DNA of 54,570 nucleotides from a virus. This document shows, in pieces, positions 1 through 10,274 of this stretch. Both the position numbers and the translations under genes were made by a program. Position 1 is the stretch's first letter. Each line of letters starts with the position of its first letter. The stretch is from positions 1 through 54,570 of IMG/VR virus record IMGVR_UViG_3300040811_001385, one strand, 5' to 3'. Below the pieces are notes generated by a model. It saw only the letters and a program-made list of their open reading frames with translations. It ran no database searches and was not told the origin of the DNA.

Positions 1-270
1 TTCTTGTTCAGAAGTTTCTACAACCTCATCTTCTACAAATGTTTCTTGTTCAGAAGTTTCTGGAGAATCAGTAACGGCAAGTAGTTCTTGTTCAGAAGTC
101 TCTGAAACTTCATCTTCTACAAATGTTTCTTGTTCAGAAGTTTCTACAACCTCATCTTCTACAAATGTTTCTTGTTCAGAAGTTTCTGGAGAATCAGTAA
201 CGGCAAGTAGTTCTTGTTCAGAAGTTTCTACAACCTCATCTTCTACAAATGTTTCTTGTTCTGAAGTCTC
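1..270 (-). repeat. 42-bp in-frame tandem repeats encoding acidic 14-aa units
   Basis: Six full 42-bp units and one partial unit run to the window edge. Two unit types alternate: A is ETSEQETFVEDEVV and B is ETSEQELLAVTDSP. In coding order they read A B A A' B A and then a truncated unit, where A' ends in VS. The A-B-A order suggests duplication of a 126-bp three-unit block. Units are nearly identical at the DNA level, which points to recent expansion, and each keeps the frame. Confidence 0.95.
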
Positions 271-1080
271 TAAAGTTTCTTGAACCAATTCTTGCGTATA
301 ATCTTGAGATTCTTGTGTTTCTAAAACACTATCAATCTCCGCATCCTTTGCGGTAATAACCTCTGTAATCTCCGCACTCTCTTGGACTGTTGTTTCTACA
401 ATATCAGTTTCAGAAGTTAAAATTGTATCTCTAAATTCTTCAAATTCTTGAGCAAGTAAAACTTGCAAATCACCAAGAGCTTCCTGATATGCCTCTGAAA
501 AATTTTCTTGAATGAGTGTAGACAGTTCTTCTTTTACACTTTCAAAATCTACATCACCAGCATTTAATTGGTTTATAATACTTTGAAATACAGTTGTATC
601 AGAATCTGTTAATGTAGGAGATGTCGTATCAATCTTTTCAAGATCATCATTGGTCGAGGAAGTTGACCTATCTGAGTCAAAGTTCGCAACCTCTGGATCG
701 TTTAATTCGACAATATAATCTATTGTTGTGCCATCTGCAACAATACTGTATGTGTTGGATTGATTTAGGGTTGGATTTTCTAAAGATAATTGTACTACAT
801 CGTTATTAGATATTGTTGTACTTGTACCTTGACTAGTGCCATTGACAAGAATATCTCCAGCAGAAAATGACAGTGTTATAGAAGATGCAAGACCAGAAAC
901 AAATACTATGTTTGATAATACGGTAATATCCCAAGAAGTTGTTGTTGCATTATAAGTGTATGTAAGTCCATTTTGTTCAACAACTTGGCCATCAGATGGG
1001 CCATTGATTCCAACTGGAGAATCAATTCCAACCTTGACTTTTATTACATCGTTAAATAAAAATATATTTTCTACAGACAT
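1..1080 (-). CDS. Acidic tandem-repeat virion/fibre-associated protein (3' end outside window)
   Basis: An open frame of 360 codons runs from ATG at 1080 to the window edge with no stop, so the C-terminus is missing. Residues about 1-120 are Ser/Thr/Asn-rich and predicted beta-rich. Residues about 150-260 are Glu/Gln-rich and may be helical. From residue 271 there are 14-residue acidic units, each starting ETSEQE. It is the last visible gene of the leftward tail-fibre region and follows a terminator, so it probably has its own promoter (see 1124-1131). I recognise no family for the N-terminus. Its place beside fibre genes suggests a virion or fibre accessory role, which is inference. Confidence 0.8.
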   Translation of the reverse strand, partial: MSVENIFLFNDVIKVKVGIDSPVGINGPSDGQVVEQNGLTYTYNATTTSWDITVLSNIVFVSGLASSITLSFSAGDILVNGTSQGTSTTISNNDVVQLSLENPTLNQSNTYSIVADGTTIDYIVELNDPEVANFDSDRSTSSTNDDLEKIDTTSPTLTDSDTTVFQSIINQLNAGDVDFESVKEELSTLIQENFSEAYQEALGDLQVLLAQEFEEFRDTILTSETDIVETTVQESAEITEVITAKDAEIDSVLETQESQDYTQELVQETLETSEQETFVEDEVVETSEQELLAVTDSPETSEQETFVEDEVVETSEQETFVEDEVSETSEQELLAVTDSPETSEQETFVEDEVVETSEQE

Positions 1081-1093
1081 TTTTCTTTGGTAT

Positions 1094-1121
1094 AAAAAAA
1101 GGGGAGACTTTATGTCTCCCC
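1094..1121 (-). terminator. Intrinsic terminator after the 1571-aa gene
   Basis: Read on the minus strand, GGGGAGAC, a 5-nt loop and GTCTCCCC form a perfect 8-bp GC-rich stem followed by seven T. It lies just past the stop of the gene at 1155-5870 and before the start at 1080, so it separates the two transcripts. Confidence 0.9.
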
Positions 1122-1123
1122 TA

Positions 1124-1131
1124 TATTTATG
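1124..1131 (-). promoter_or_regulatory. Candidate late promoter (CATAAATA, one mismatch)
   Basis: The minus strand reads CATAAATA, one base from the T4 late box TATAAATA. It sits immediately upstream of the terminator stem and 43 nt from the ATG at 1080. A transcript starting about 6 nt downstream would lack part of the 5' stem arm and so escape the terminator. The mismatch is at the first base, so confidence is modest. Confidence 0.4.
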
Positions 1132-1154
1132 ATAATTTTATCAATCTTTAGAAA

Positions 1155-4100
1155 TTATGAACCAAAGTTTACATAATTCCCGTTCCAAGAAGAACCAACA
1201 TTCTTAGTGAATGCGAATGTTCCTGCAGCAAGCGTTCCTACAGTAGAACCACTACTTCTGACAGTAATGGAACCGGCACTAGAAGAAACCTCAGTTACTG
1301 TGAGTGTAACTGTATCACCCTCTGTTGTAGTTACCGAAGAAGTAGCACCTACTAAAATATCAGAAGAGATACTAGTGACAGTCGCACCAGAAATTGTGGA
1401 TGTACCGACATTAATTACTGCATCATCGGCAGTAACTAAATTACCTGAGCGTTCACCATCATCGAATGTATAGTCTACTCCTCCAAGAGTTTCAATAGCA
1501 CCGTTAACAGCACCTGTTGGGAAGTTATCTGAAATTCCTCTTACATCTCTTGGTGTATAGTCACTATATGATGGTCTGATTGGGCCACCTCTTGTTAAGA
1601 TGAAGATTCTCATACCATTACCAAATGGTTTAGTAGACATCATACCCACATAAGTTCTATGTGTTGAGTTTTCTGTTGTGTCAAATGCATCAGTTGTTCC
1701 ATCTGACTGTTTCACATTGTGCCAGAAATACTCTCTTCTGAAGTTGAGTGGATCAGTATTAGAAGATGTAGATGCAGTACCACCTTGTGGACTTAATGTA
1801 CTAACATGTTGTCCGTCAAGGTCATATTTAGTTGCAGATGTCTTAATGATACCACCTTGAGTAGAACTATCCGCACCAGCGATACAGATCAAGTCTGCTT
1901 CTGCGTCACTATAGATAAATCTTTGTGATGCAAGTGGTGTTGGGAAGTTAAAGATAACAGTTTTATCCTGTGTAATCGATAACTGTTCAACAGGGTTAAT
2001 ACATGCAGGACTGTCAACCTGTGGTGTAACAGCAGAGACATGATAATCCCATGGTTTAAACACATCGTTTTCACGAACAATAAATCTGTAGATACCTTTT
2101 GCAACTTTATGAATATCGTTCCAGATTGCAGGAATATCTCTGTCTTCTGGAAGTTTAATCAAGTAAGTTGATCTACCAGTATCTCTTTCTTCCACATCAT
2201 TATAGTTTTCATATGAAATCTTAACAACTGTGGCAAACTCTAGAGGTTCGTTAAATTTAACTTTGTCCGTAGTTAATGAATATGCATACATTGGTTTTTG
2301 AACACCAAAGTATTCTGTAGAACCACCAGTCGTACCAAATTCAATATTACCAGAAGAATCGAATTGATAATTCTGTCCTTGAACCGCAGCATCTGCCTCT
2401 TGTCCATCAACAAACACTTTAAGTCTGTTAACCTCAAAGAGTGGGTTAGATGCAGTACCATATCTACCAAAGAAGTTGGTATACTCATTGTTAAATCCAG
2501 CACCTTCCCATGCATATTCATAGATGAATTGGTCATTTTCTGGGAAGGAGTCGATTATAGAAAGAACTCTAAATCCAAATCCTGCAGTTTGTGCAGTTGC
2601 GGTTGTAAGTTCATCTCCAACCTTTACATCACCAGTAGAACCAGTTCCATCTAATACAATGAAGTCTTGTCCAATACCACCAGTCGCAGCCGTTTGGACA
2701 GCAGCACCAGCAGAATCAAGTGCAAGTTTGTGTCCAACTGCATTTCCACCAAATGAAGAACCAGTAACAGGAACTAATGTTAAGTCAGTAATACCACCCA
2801 ATGCACCAGCAAATTGTCCTTGAGTACCAAGAAGAGGATTCGAACCTGTCCCAGTTGTTGCACCAATATCTAAGTTGTCAACGAAAAGAATTCTGCGTCT
2901 TCTCTTTGCAACAAGATTCTTAGCAGCAACAGATGTTGGTGTAAAGATTGCAACCGTTGAACTGATTGGAAGTTCTCTTGCCTGTCCGTTTGCATCAGTC
3001 GCAGGCGCAACTTCAGTTTTACTTACAAACTGGAAGTCAGTTTCATAATCCAAGAAGGTGTCAACACCATCAGAACTTCTGTGACGAACTCTGTATGTAC
3101 GCAAACCTAACTGAGCAGGGCCTTGCATTTGTGTTCTTGCAACGGAATAGTTTTTCAAACCTTTACCATCTTGGTCATTAATTAATGTCCAAGAAGATGG
3201 GGCCCCATTAGTGTCTACGACATCATATCTCGAGCCGGAACCAGTACCATTTTCAAAACCAGTAATATAGTCACCTACTGGTACAAATGAACTACCATAT
3301 GCAGCACCAAAGTTTAATGCAAATGCATCTCTATCAAAAGGCGGCAAACTCAGATTACTTTGAATAACTGCAAGTTCTGCAGTACCCAATCCACGATCAG
3401 TCGGGCCAGCCTGGAGGTTCGCAGCAGTAATCTCTGGGAATTTATAGTAGTCGTTAACAACTGTAAATCCAGTTGCGGAATCTGTTCCTAACGCACCATG
3501 GTCGGCAAGTGGAACGTTTGCAGTAGAAGAAGTGTTCAGATATGAAAGTCCTCTACCGTATGCTTCTGGGATCAATGCAACAGGTCTTGAGTCAGTAGGA
3601 ATTGTTACATTCACTGGAAGTCCCGGCTTCAGTTTTCTACCGTTTACATCAAAGATTTCCAATTCATCCAATGACTTAGATGTGACTGTTGTTGCACCAG
3701 TAGTTGTATTCAACTCTTCACTAACCTCTGCAAAGAAACCGATATTAAAATCTGATGTTTCTTCTGGTCTAGAAGATGGAGAATACAAGCAGTGAACTGG
3801 AGACTTACCATCTTCGAATTCAATTTTACCAGAAATGTTGTTAACATGTCTTTGAATAACAAACCATGCATAATCGTCATCTTGGTCAACGGAGGCCTGA
3901 TCGAATACGAAAAGTCCAGTACCGTGGTCAGTACAAGTCAAACGGAATGCGATTGGATATGTTGGTTCTGTATCATCTGTAGTTTTACCTTGTCTGCGGA
4001 AGAATCCAGATTTCGCCTTGTTACTATCGTTTGAGAAGTTATAGTAAATTTCACTAAGTTCTCCAGGCTGTCTGTAAACTGCCTGTTTGATACCGTCACG

Positions 4101-5870
4101 ACCTTGTCCTTTTGAAAGGTCTCCGTTATCTTTAATTTGCAATGCAGTAGCAACATTTACATAAAGATATTCATCTCTAGTGTCATAGAAGAAACGCATT
4201 CTCCACTTCTGTGGTTTACGAGCATCTTTAACTGGCTGAGTCAATGAAACTGAAGTTGGAATCGCATCTGTAGCACTATTAATTTCTTTCTTGGATGAAA
4301 GTAAGTCTGTACCTTTTTCCGATTCAACAACAAACATATCACCAATTCTTTTAATTGCAGCCATTACATTTCTGTGATTTTGTTGTCCATCATTTCCAAT
4401 TGGAATTGGTGTGTTACTATCTGTATCCACAAATGGATAAATTATGTTGTAGGGTTGTGCTTCAAAATCAGATACAGGAATTGCGAGTCTCCATTTTCCT
4501 GTTGCATATGATTTATCTCCTGCAACCATACCAGTAATTGGTTCACCGTCTGTTGCATCTTCATATGAAAATGGATTACTTTCTTCATTATTCGTACTTG
4601 TCATTTCAAGAGTTGCGACATATGGATTTAATGTATGTCCATCACCTGTAACTCTAAGAATTGCAACACCCGAACCATTTACTTCGACAATTCTTTTTCC
4701 ATCGTCTGCAGCGGTAAAACCACTTTCGTCAGTAACACCGAACCGTACACCAGCATCGTCATAAAGTTCTACAGATGCGCCATCTACTGCACCGCCCTTA
4801 ATTACAATGGACGCTGATCTTTGTGGAACACTAGAAAACGCAGAACTATAGTAGTTACCATATGGGTGTAAACATAAATCTTTTGCAAGAGTTCTTAAGA
4901 AGCCATCACTTGCAGAAGGATCTTTGTCAGTATCAATAAAGTACTCTAAAAGAACTGTATCACCAACTTGGAAAGATTCACTTCTCCAAGTTACTGTTCC
5001 GTAATCGAATGCAAGTTGGGTTGATGTTGTTACTGCTTCTACAGTGATTACCAAATCACTTCCACCATCATTTCCAAGTTCGCTGTTTGGAATAGTGATT
5101 GTGTCAGCAATTACATAAGTTTCACCGAACTCCAATGGAACGACTTTTGTTACTGTGCCACCAGCATCAACATATACTTGGAATTTTGCACCACTACCAG
5201 CAACAGAATCTGTAGTTGTTGTTGCAACATAATAGACGCCTGGCCTATGTCCTGTTTGTCCACTAGTGATGTTTACGGAAGTAAGTGCGCCAATACCTTC
5301 AAAGAACGAAACATAAAACTGTCCTTCATCTGGACTTTCATCAATTTTTGCACTTAAAGTTTGTGCAGCAGCTGCATCGTAATTGTTACCAGAAGAAACA
5401 ATATCAACCGAAACAATTCTACCAGAATTATCAGAAGTTGCAGTTACAACTGCAGGAGTTAATGTTCCACTTGTTGGTTCACCACCTCTAATATTTACAT
5501 TAAAAGTTGTATTTGGTGCATAACCAAAACCACCATCAAGAACATTGATAGATTGAATTGCACCGTTTGCATCTAATTGAATTGAACCAAGAACAGAAGG
5601 AAGATTTCCGTTTCTATATGTTTGTTTTAATGGGCGTGTAACAGTTGTAACAGTACCACCAACAAATACTCTTCTCTGTGAAGAGAGTGCATATGGTGCG
5701 ATTCTGTCAAATTCGTGTTGGGCCGGTTTTGAAAGCCTTGTATATGTCTGATTGAAACTATTCAAAAATTCGAACTTCTGTGCGTATTTCTGCTGTTGCA
5801 TAGATACCATTTCGTTTCTTTGAATAGAAAATCCACCAGAAAGGAACTCTGTCGATAATGCAGTAGTCAT
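1155..5870 (-). CDS. Large virion protein, tail-fibre paralogue A (1571 aa)
   Basis: This is one of three consecutive paralogues. All share an N-terminal SIQRN-like motif, a middle block (here about residues 550-700, with RKPQKWRMRF, DQDDDYAWFVIQRHV and SPVHCLYSP) and a C-terminal block (about 1240-1571, with PEDRD, RFIVRENDVFKPWD, INPVEQLSITQD and FGNGMRIF). The N-terminal 100-300 region carries extra Gly-rich beta segments of the GGFGYAP type common in marine myovirus structural proteins. The start has a good ribosome site (AAAGGAG) and two late boxes upstream. A virion surface or tail-fibre role is inferred from size, composition and context. I cannot name a T4 counterpart. Confidence 0.8.
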   Translation of the reverse strand: MTTALSTEFLSGGFSIQRNEMVSMQQQKYAQKFEFLNSFNQTYTRLSKPAQHEFDRIAPYALSSQRRVFVGGTVTTVTRPLKQTYRNGNLPSVLGSIQLDANGAIQSINVLDGGFGYAPNTTFNVNIRGGEPTSGTLTPAVVTATSDNSGRIVSVDIVSSGNNYDAAAAQTLSAKIDESPDEGQFYVSFFEGIGALTSVNITSGQTGHRPGVYYVATTTTDSVAGSGAKFQVYVDAGGTVTKVVPLEFGETYVIADTITIPNSELGNDGGSDLVITVEAVTTSTQLAFDYGTVTWRSESFQVGDTVLLEYFIDTDKDPSASDGFLRTLAKDLCLHPYGNYYSSAFSSVPQRSASIVIKGGAVDGASVELYDDAGVRFGVTDESGFTAADDGKRIVEVNGSGVAILRVTGDGHTLNPYVATLEMTSTNNEESNPFSYEDATDGEPITGMVAGDKSYATGKWRLAIPVSDFEAQPYNIIYPFVDTDSNTPIPIGNDGQQNHRNVMAAIKRIGDMFVVESEKGTDLLSSKKEINSATDAIPTSVSLTQPVKDARKPQKWRMRFFYDTRDEYLYVNVATALQIKDNGDLSKGQGRDGIKQAVYRQPGELSEIYYNFSNDSNKAKSGFFRRQGKTTDDTEPTYPIAFRLTCTDHGTGLFVFDQASVDQDDDYAWFVIQRHVNNISGKIEFEDGKSPVHCLYSPSSRPEETSDFNIGFFAEVSEELNTTTGATTVTSKSLDELEIFDVNGRKLKPGLPVNVTIPTDSRPVALIPEAYGRGLSYLNTSSTANVPLADHGALGTDSATGFTVVNDYYKFPEITAANLQAGPTDRGLGTAELAVIQSNLSLPPFDRDAFALNFGAAYGSSFVPVGDYITGFENGTGSGSRYDVVDTNGAPSSWTLINDQDGKGLKNYSVARTQMQGPAQLGLRTYRVRHRSSDGVDTFLDYETDFQFVSKTEVAPATDANGQARELPISSTVAIFTPTSVAAKNLVAKRRRRILFVDNLDIGATTGTGSNPLLGTQGQFAGALGGITDLTLVPVTGSSFGGNAVGHKLALDSAGAAVQTAATGGIGQDFIVLDGTGSTGDVKVGDELTTATAQTAGFGFRVLSIIDSFPENDQFIYEYAWEGAGFNNEYTNFFGRYGTASNPLFEVNRLKVFVDGQEADAAVQGQNYQFDSSGNIEFGTTGGSTEYFGVQKPMYAYSLTTDKVKFNEPLEFATVVKISYENYNDVEERDTGRSTYLIKLPEDRDIPAIWNDIHKVAKGIYRFIVRENDVFKPWDYHVSAVTPQVDSPACINPVEQLSITQDKTVIFNFPTPLASQRFIYSDAEADLICIAGADSSTQGGIIKTSATKYDLDGQHVSTLSPQGGTASTSSNTDPLNFRREYFWHNVKQSDGTTDAFDTTENSTHRTYVGMMSTKPFGNGMRIFILTRGGPIRPSYSDYTPRDVRGISDNFPTGAVNGAIETLGGVDYTFDDGERSGNLVTADDAVINVGTSTISGATVTSISSDILVGATSSVTTTEGDTVTLTVTEVSSSAGSITVRSSGSTVGTLAAGTFAFTKNVGSSWNGNYVNFGS

Positions 5871-5901
5871 CTAATAATTCTCCTTTGAATGTTTTTTCTT
5901 A

Positions 5902-5909
5902 TATTTATA
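5902..5909 (-). promoter_or_regulatory. T4-type late promoter box, proximal
   Basis: Exact TATAAATA on the minus strand, 31 nt upstream of the ATG at 5870, in the 94-bp gap between two paralogue genes. It is the nearer of two boxes. Confidence 0.8.
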
Positions 5910-5927
5910 ACTTTAAAGTGTTTCAAG

Positions 5928-5935
5928 TATTTATA
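5928..5935 (-). promoter_or_regulatory. T4-type late promoter box, distal
   Basis: A second exact TATAAATA on the minus strand, 26 bp further upstream in the same gap. Tandem late boxes would give two start sites for the 1571-aa gene. Confidence 0.7.
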
Positions 5936-5964
5936 CCCAGTTTATGTAATTATTTTATTTTATT

Positions 5965-8900
5965 TTAACTTCCTAGTGTCGACCCAGGCGCAGTACCAGG
6001 CGTTACATCACTGTATCTAATACTAGAACCAGTAACTTGCATAAACACTCTCATACCATTTCCATTTGGTAATGTTGCAGACATACCTTCATACTTTCTG
6101 GCATTTTTTCTCCAAATATACTTAACCCCATCAGGGCCTTCATGTCCTGCATATCTTGTAACTTCAGCAGGAGAAGTTGAAGAAATTGAGGCAGGAACAA
6201 AAGAACCACCTCTAAACTCTTCATTTACTCCATCCGAATCATCATATTTGTTTATTTCTACATGACCCGATTGTGTCGAGAAATCTGCAGAAGAAATACA
6301 AATAATATCAAGTTCACTTTGTGGATAATAGAATCTTTGAGTTGTTATCTGAGTTGGGAACGAGAAAACAAAATTTCTATCTTGTGTAATAGAAAGTTGT
6401 TCCATCGGATTGATAACAGCATGAGAATCGATTTCGTGCATTGTTGCAGAAACATGGAAATCCCATGGTTTTAATACATCTTGTTCTCTAACAACAAATC
6501 TATTGATTGTTTTCACTTCATTCATATTTCTTTCTGGGAAATCTCTATCCTCTGGAACAGTAATAATATATGCACCCTGAGCAGGATTTGAAGTAACATA
6601 GTTAATAATAGATATTGTCAATTCTGCGCCCGCTCTTGGAGAAACCTTAAAATAGAGCGTCTGATTGAAGAAATCATACATGTATTCATTTTTCAAAGAA
6701 CTTTGGTCAGTCCACACTGGGTCTCCAGGCATTTTGTTCAAAAGATTTTCTCTTACAGATGACTGAACCGCATGATTGGCTGCCACTAATGCATAAGTTG
6801 GTTGGTTCGCAGAACTTGCGCCGGCGTGTGCGTAAAAGAAATTTCTTCCAGTAGATGGGTTTGTGTCACCAACTGTCAATGTTTTGGTTGCGACATCAAC
6901 ATTGTCCCATCTAATAGTAGTTCCATCTATAGAAGGAACTCTAAAATCTGAACCAATTGTTGTAACCCCAGCGGCGTCTAAAGACTCCACAAATCTCTGT
7001 ACTGTATTAGGATCACCATGACTAACCCATTCGTCATAAGATAAAATATATGCACTCTTATCTCTAATAATTTCTACATCGTCCAATGCAATAACCATAG
7101 ACTCAAAAATTTTGTCCATGTTTGCAACTGGAGCACTGTATAGAATATCTAGTAATGCAGAATCTGCAGATTTATAATCAACAAGTCCAACAGAAGTATC
7201 AGATGTGGGTACTCCATCACCAGAACGTGATGCGTACTTAAATGTTGACATTCTTTCTAAAAGGTTTTGTGGGAATGCAACATTTTCCGACAAACTCACT
7301 CCTGCATTAGAACCCATGACATATTGCGCCGGTACTGCAGTCGAAGAAGTGAGGATCTCTCCAGAACGATCATAATGTTCCAGTCCATCAATTGTAGTTG
7401 TTGTTGTTGGATCTGTCGCAGGCGGAACTGCAGGAGTTACTGTAAATGTTTTAATCTGTTCAACCGCCGATGGCGATGGTGATGCACCAGTTGTAAATGC
7501 AACATCCTTCCTTCTTGGAAGAGAGTTAAAACCTTGAATTTGAAGGTCAAAAACAGCATGTTGAAATTCTTCTTGGAATGTATTTCCTGTAGGCCCATCT
7601 AGTGGAATTGCAACGAAGTCACCAGTAGTTTCAGCAGTGAAATCAATCGATACATCACCCGATCCAGAAGTTCCTTCTTTTAGTACCAATGGTGATGGTG
7701 GTGCATCAGGGTCAGCGCCTTCGGCAGCTGGTGGGCGTGCGAAGGTTAGTCCAACATGTCCAGCGATAATTAATCTACCAGTTTCTTTATTAAACGCAAC
7801 GATTCTACCACCTTTTCGTGTAATATTTCCTTCTGCATCTGTAATTTCTTGTGCGATAAACTTCCCTGGCGTCAAGACTTCTACATTTCTAACTCCACTA
7901 GAAGCAAATGCAGTAGAAACTGTTATGTCTCTATCAATTTGCAACCTATGAGCAGTTAATGACCAAAGATTCTGATTTTCTGCATATCCTGTTCCAGTAA
8001 ATCCTCTCGTAAGGTCACTTCTAATATCGTTATAGTATAATTGTCCTAATGTGTTTGTGGTGGTTCCGCCTGTTGCATATCCAATTGGATTAAAGTCGAT
8101 TGCATTAACAATTCCATTAAATAACGCAAGATCTCTGTTAACAAAGATAGTCGGCGCTTCTGATCTGAAAACTTGTCCAAGTGAGTTTTGGATTGGGCCA
8201 GGTTTACTTAAATCATCCAAATCTTGAGATGCAAAATATGGAGTTAGACTTGCAACATCTACAGGACGTTTGCATGGCGAATATACACAGTGTACTGGAG
8301 ACTTTTCAGCAAACTCTGGTTGTCCAGTTGTTTGGTCAACATGTCTTTGTACTACTAACCATGCGTAATCATCGTCTTGATCCACTGATGCATGGTCAAA
8401 TAAGAAAAGTCCCAAACCATGATTTGTAACTGTAAGTCTATAAGACATTGGATATGAGGTTGAAAGCGAATCTTCTATTTGAGTTTTTCTAAACCACTGT
8501 GATTTGGCTTTACTCATTTGTAAGATTGCACCTCTACCAATCATTGGTGAACTATACACATCACACAACTCGCCGGGCTCTCTGTAAACAGGATTCTTAA
8601 TCCCGTCACGGCCTTGTGGTTGTGAAATAGTAAAATCATCTTTCAGCTGATAAGAAGTTGCAACATTTACTTTTAAATATCTTTCATCATCGTTCCACTC
8701 AAATCTCATTCTCCACTTCTGTGGTTTTCTTACGGCAGAAGGAGAAAGACTTGATGCAAAACTCAAGTTAGTGTCTGATAATAAATCGACACCTTTGTTG
8801 GACTCAACTAAGAATCCATTTGTAATTCTTCTCAATGCATCTTTAACATCTTCTTTATCGTTACTAACTGGAGTAGGATAAATCAAATCGAATGGTCTTT

Positions 8901-10248
8901 GGAAGTTATCATTTTCTTGGAATGTAAGCATCCAAGATGTGCCTTCCTCTGTGGTTGCCAACTCGTCTTTCTGTCCAGATGCAGTAATCGCAGCTGCAAT
9001 ATTTGGAGTATCAGTTGTTTGGTCGTAGAAAAATGCAACGAAACCATTTACTGCAGTACCTGTTGGTTGTCCATCTGATGTTGTTGCCTTTGAGTACGCC
9101 CAGTAATCAGTATCAACTGCATTGTTTTTTGGCCATGAATAATCATTTGCACCACCAGAAAGTGTCTCTTGCTGTGGGCCCAGTCCGCCAGGCCCCACTA
9201 ATGCACCATACGGAACATCAATTGTCTTACCCCAATGGTAAGATATAGTAAACACGCATTGACTTAGGTCTGAGACCCAAGGCATTACCTCTGTTCTTTT
9301 AAATTTAAATAGAGTTGACCTTGAAACATTATTAGAAGTCGCAATCCAATCTTCAGACGGTAAAACTCTTCCATTCAAAGAAACTCTAAATTCACCAGAA
9401 CCAAGATCAGAAATTGTAAGTGGGAAATCTCCGATGATACTTGGCCATGTATTTGAATCAGAAGGGTCAATACTTGCAAACGGTGTTGCACCACCCGAAC
9501 CTAAGTTTAATTCTGTAACTACTTTATGTTCTCTCACAACTTTCCAAAGTTTACCAGCAACTAATTGATCTGCTGGCGTACCATCTTCGGAATAATCTCT
9601 GTTATACTGAACTGGTAATACCTGTTGATACGCAGTAAGATTTCCAGTTCCTGTGTCAATTTCATTAAGGATTTCACTTGTGGTAAAATCGCTGGTAATT
9701 TCATTGCCAGGAGTACCATCTGCATCAGTATCAAAAGTTACATCTCTACTTAAATTTAAATTAAAGATTTCTGGGAATTCAAATGGATGAACTGTTAAAT
9801 CGTGTGCCAGTTGGAATAAAAGTCCACCATCACTTCCTGTGAAATGTGTAACATGTTCGATATACTTGATTTCAATTATTTCACCAGAAATAGGTCTAAC
9901 CTCTTCTGCAAAAACAATTCCACCAAACTCTCCCAACGCCGAATCGTATCTAATCGAACCTTGTCCTGCAGAAGTACTACCCTCTACATAAACTCTATCT
10001 TTATATAATTCTGCATCAGTTGCAGTTACCCCAGACACCATAGAGTTATTACCTAAACCTCTGTTAAGGTAAAAACGTGTTTCTCCAATTCTAATATCCC
10101 ATTCCCAATCCTTATCAGAAACATCAGGTCTTGATCTTAAAAAATAAATATTAGACCCACTCAGTGCATTGTGTGTTTCAACTTGACTGCGGTGAGGGAC
10201 ATCGATAATGTCATTTCTTTGTATGCTATATCCACTGGCAATAGACAT
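5965..10248 (-). CDS. Large virion protein, tail-fibre paralogue B (1427 aa)
   Basis: Paralogue of the genes on either side. It begins with YSIQRNDI. The middle block is at about residues 504-650 (RKPQKWRMRFEW, DQDDDYAWLVVQRHVD, SPVHCVYSP) and the C-terminal block at about 1231-1427 (PEDRDFP, RFVVREQDVLKPWDFHVS, INPMEQLSITQD, NGNGMRVF). The spacer between blocks is unrelated in sequence and carries a Pro-rich linker near residue 840. The ribosome site AAGGAG and a late box precede the start. Conserved ends around divergent middles suggest attachment domains flanking variable receptor-facing or spacer regions, which is inference. Confidence 0.8.
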   Translation of the reverse strand: MSIASGYSIQRNDIIDVPHRSQVETHNALSGSNIYFLRSRPDVSDKDWEWDIRIGETRFYLNRGLGNNSMVSGVTATDAELYKDRVYVEGSTSAGQGSIRYDSALGEFGGIVFAEEVRPISGEIIEIKYIEHVTHFTGSDGGLLFQLAHDLTVHPFEFPEIFNLNLSRDVTFDTDADGTPGNEITSDFTTSEILNEIDTGTGNLTAYQQVLPVQYNRDYSEDGTPADQLVAGKLWKVVREHKVVTELNLGSGGATPFASIDPSDSNTWPSIIGDFPLTISDLGSGEFRVSLNGRVLPSEDWIATSNNVSRSTLFKFKRTEVMPWVSDLSQCVFTISYHWGKTIDVPYGALVGPGGLGPQQETLSGGANDYSWPKNNAVDTDYWAYSKATTSDGQPTGTAVNGFVAFFYDQTTDTPNIAAAITASGQKDELATTEEGTSWMLTFQENDNFQRPFDLIYPTPVSNDKEDVKDALRRITNGFLVESNKGVDLLSDTNLSFASSLSPSAVRKPQKWRMRFEWNDDERYLKVNVATSYQLKDDFTISQPQGRDGIKNPVYREPGELCDVYSSPMIGRGAILQMSKAKSQWFRKTQIEDSLSTSYPMSYRLTVTNHGLGLFLFDHASVDQDDDYAWLVVQRHVDQTTGQPEFAEKSPVHCVYSPCKRPVDVASLTPYFASQDLDDLSKPGPIQNSLGQVFRSEAPTIFVNRDLALFNGIVNAIDFNPIGYATGGTTTNTLGQLYYNDIRSDLTRGFTGTGYAENQNLWSLTAHRLQIDRDITVSTAFASSGVRNVEVLTPGKFIAQEITDAEGNITRKGGRIVAFNKETGRLIIAGHVGLTFARPPAAEGADPDAPPSPLVLKEGTSGSGDVSIDFTAETTGDFVAIPLDGPTGNTFQEEFQHAVFDLQIQGFNSLPRRKDVAFTTGASPSPSAVEQIKTFTVTPAVPPATDPTTTTTIDGLEHYDRSGEILTSSTAVPAQYVMGSNAGVSLSENVAFPQNLLERMSTFKYASRSGDGVPTSDTSVGLVDYKSADSALLDILYSAPVANMDKIFESMVIALDDVEIIRDKSAYILSYDEWVSHGDPNTVQRFVESLDAAGVTTIGSDFRVPSIDGTTIRWDNVDVATKTLTVGDTNPSTGRNFFYAHAGASSANQPTYALVAANHAVQSSVRENLLNKMPGDPVWTDQSSLKNEYMYDFFNQTLYFKVSPRAGAELTISIINYVTSNPAQGAYIITVPEDRDFPERNMNEVKTINRFVVREQDVLKPWDFHVSATMHEIDSHAVINPMEQLSITQDRNFVFSFPTQITTQRFYYPQSELDIICISSADFSTQSGHVEINKYDDSDGVNEEFRGGSFVPASISSTSPAEVTRYAGHEGPDGVKYIWRKNARKYEGMSATLPNGNGMRVFMQVTGSSIRYSDVTPGTAPGSTLGS

Positions 10249-10274
10249 TCATATCTCCTTTGTATTTTTCTTTA

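Noticed and set aside
1-270. Regular repeats that could suggest a CRISPR array
   Set aside because: Units are contiguous, in frame and lack unique spacers; they encode acidic peptides.
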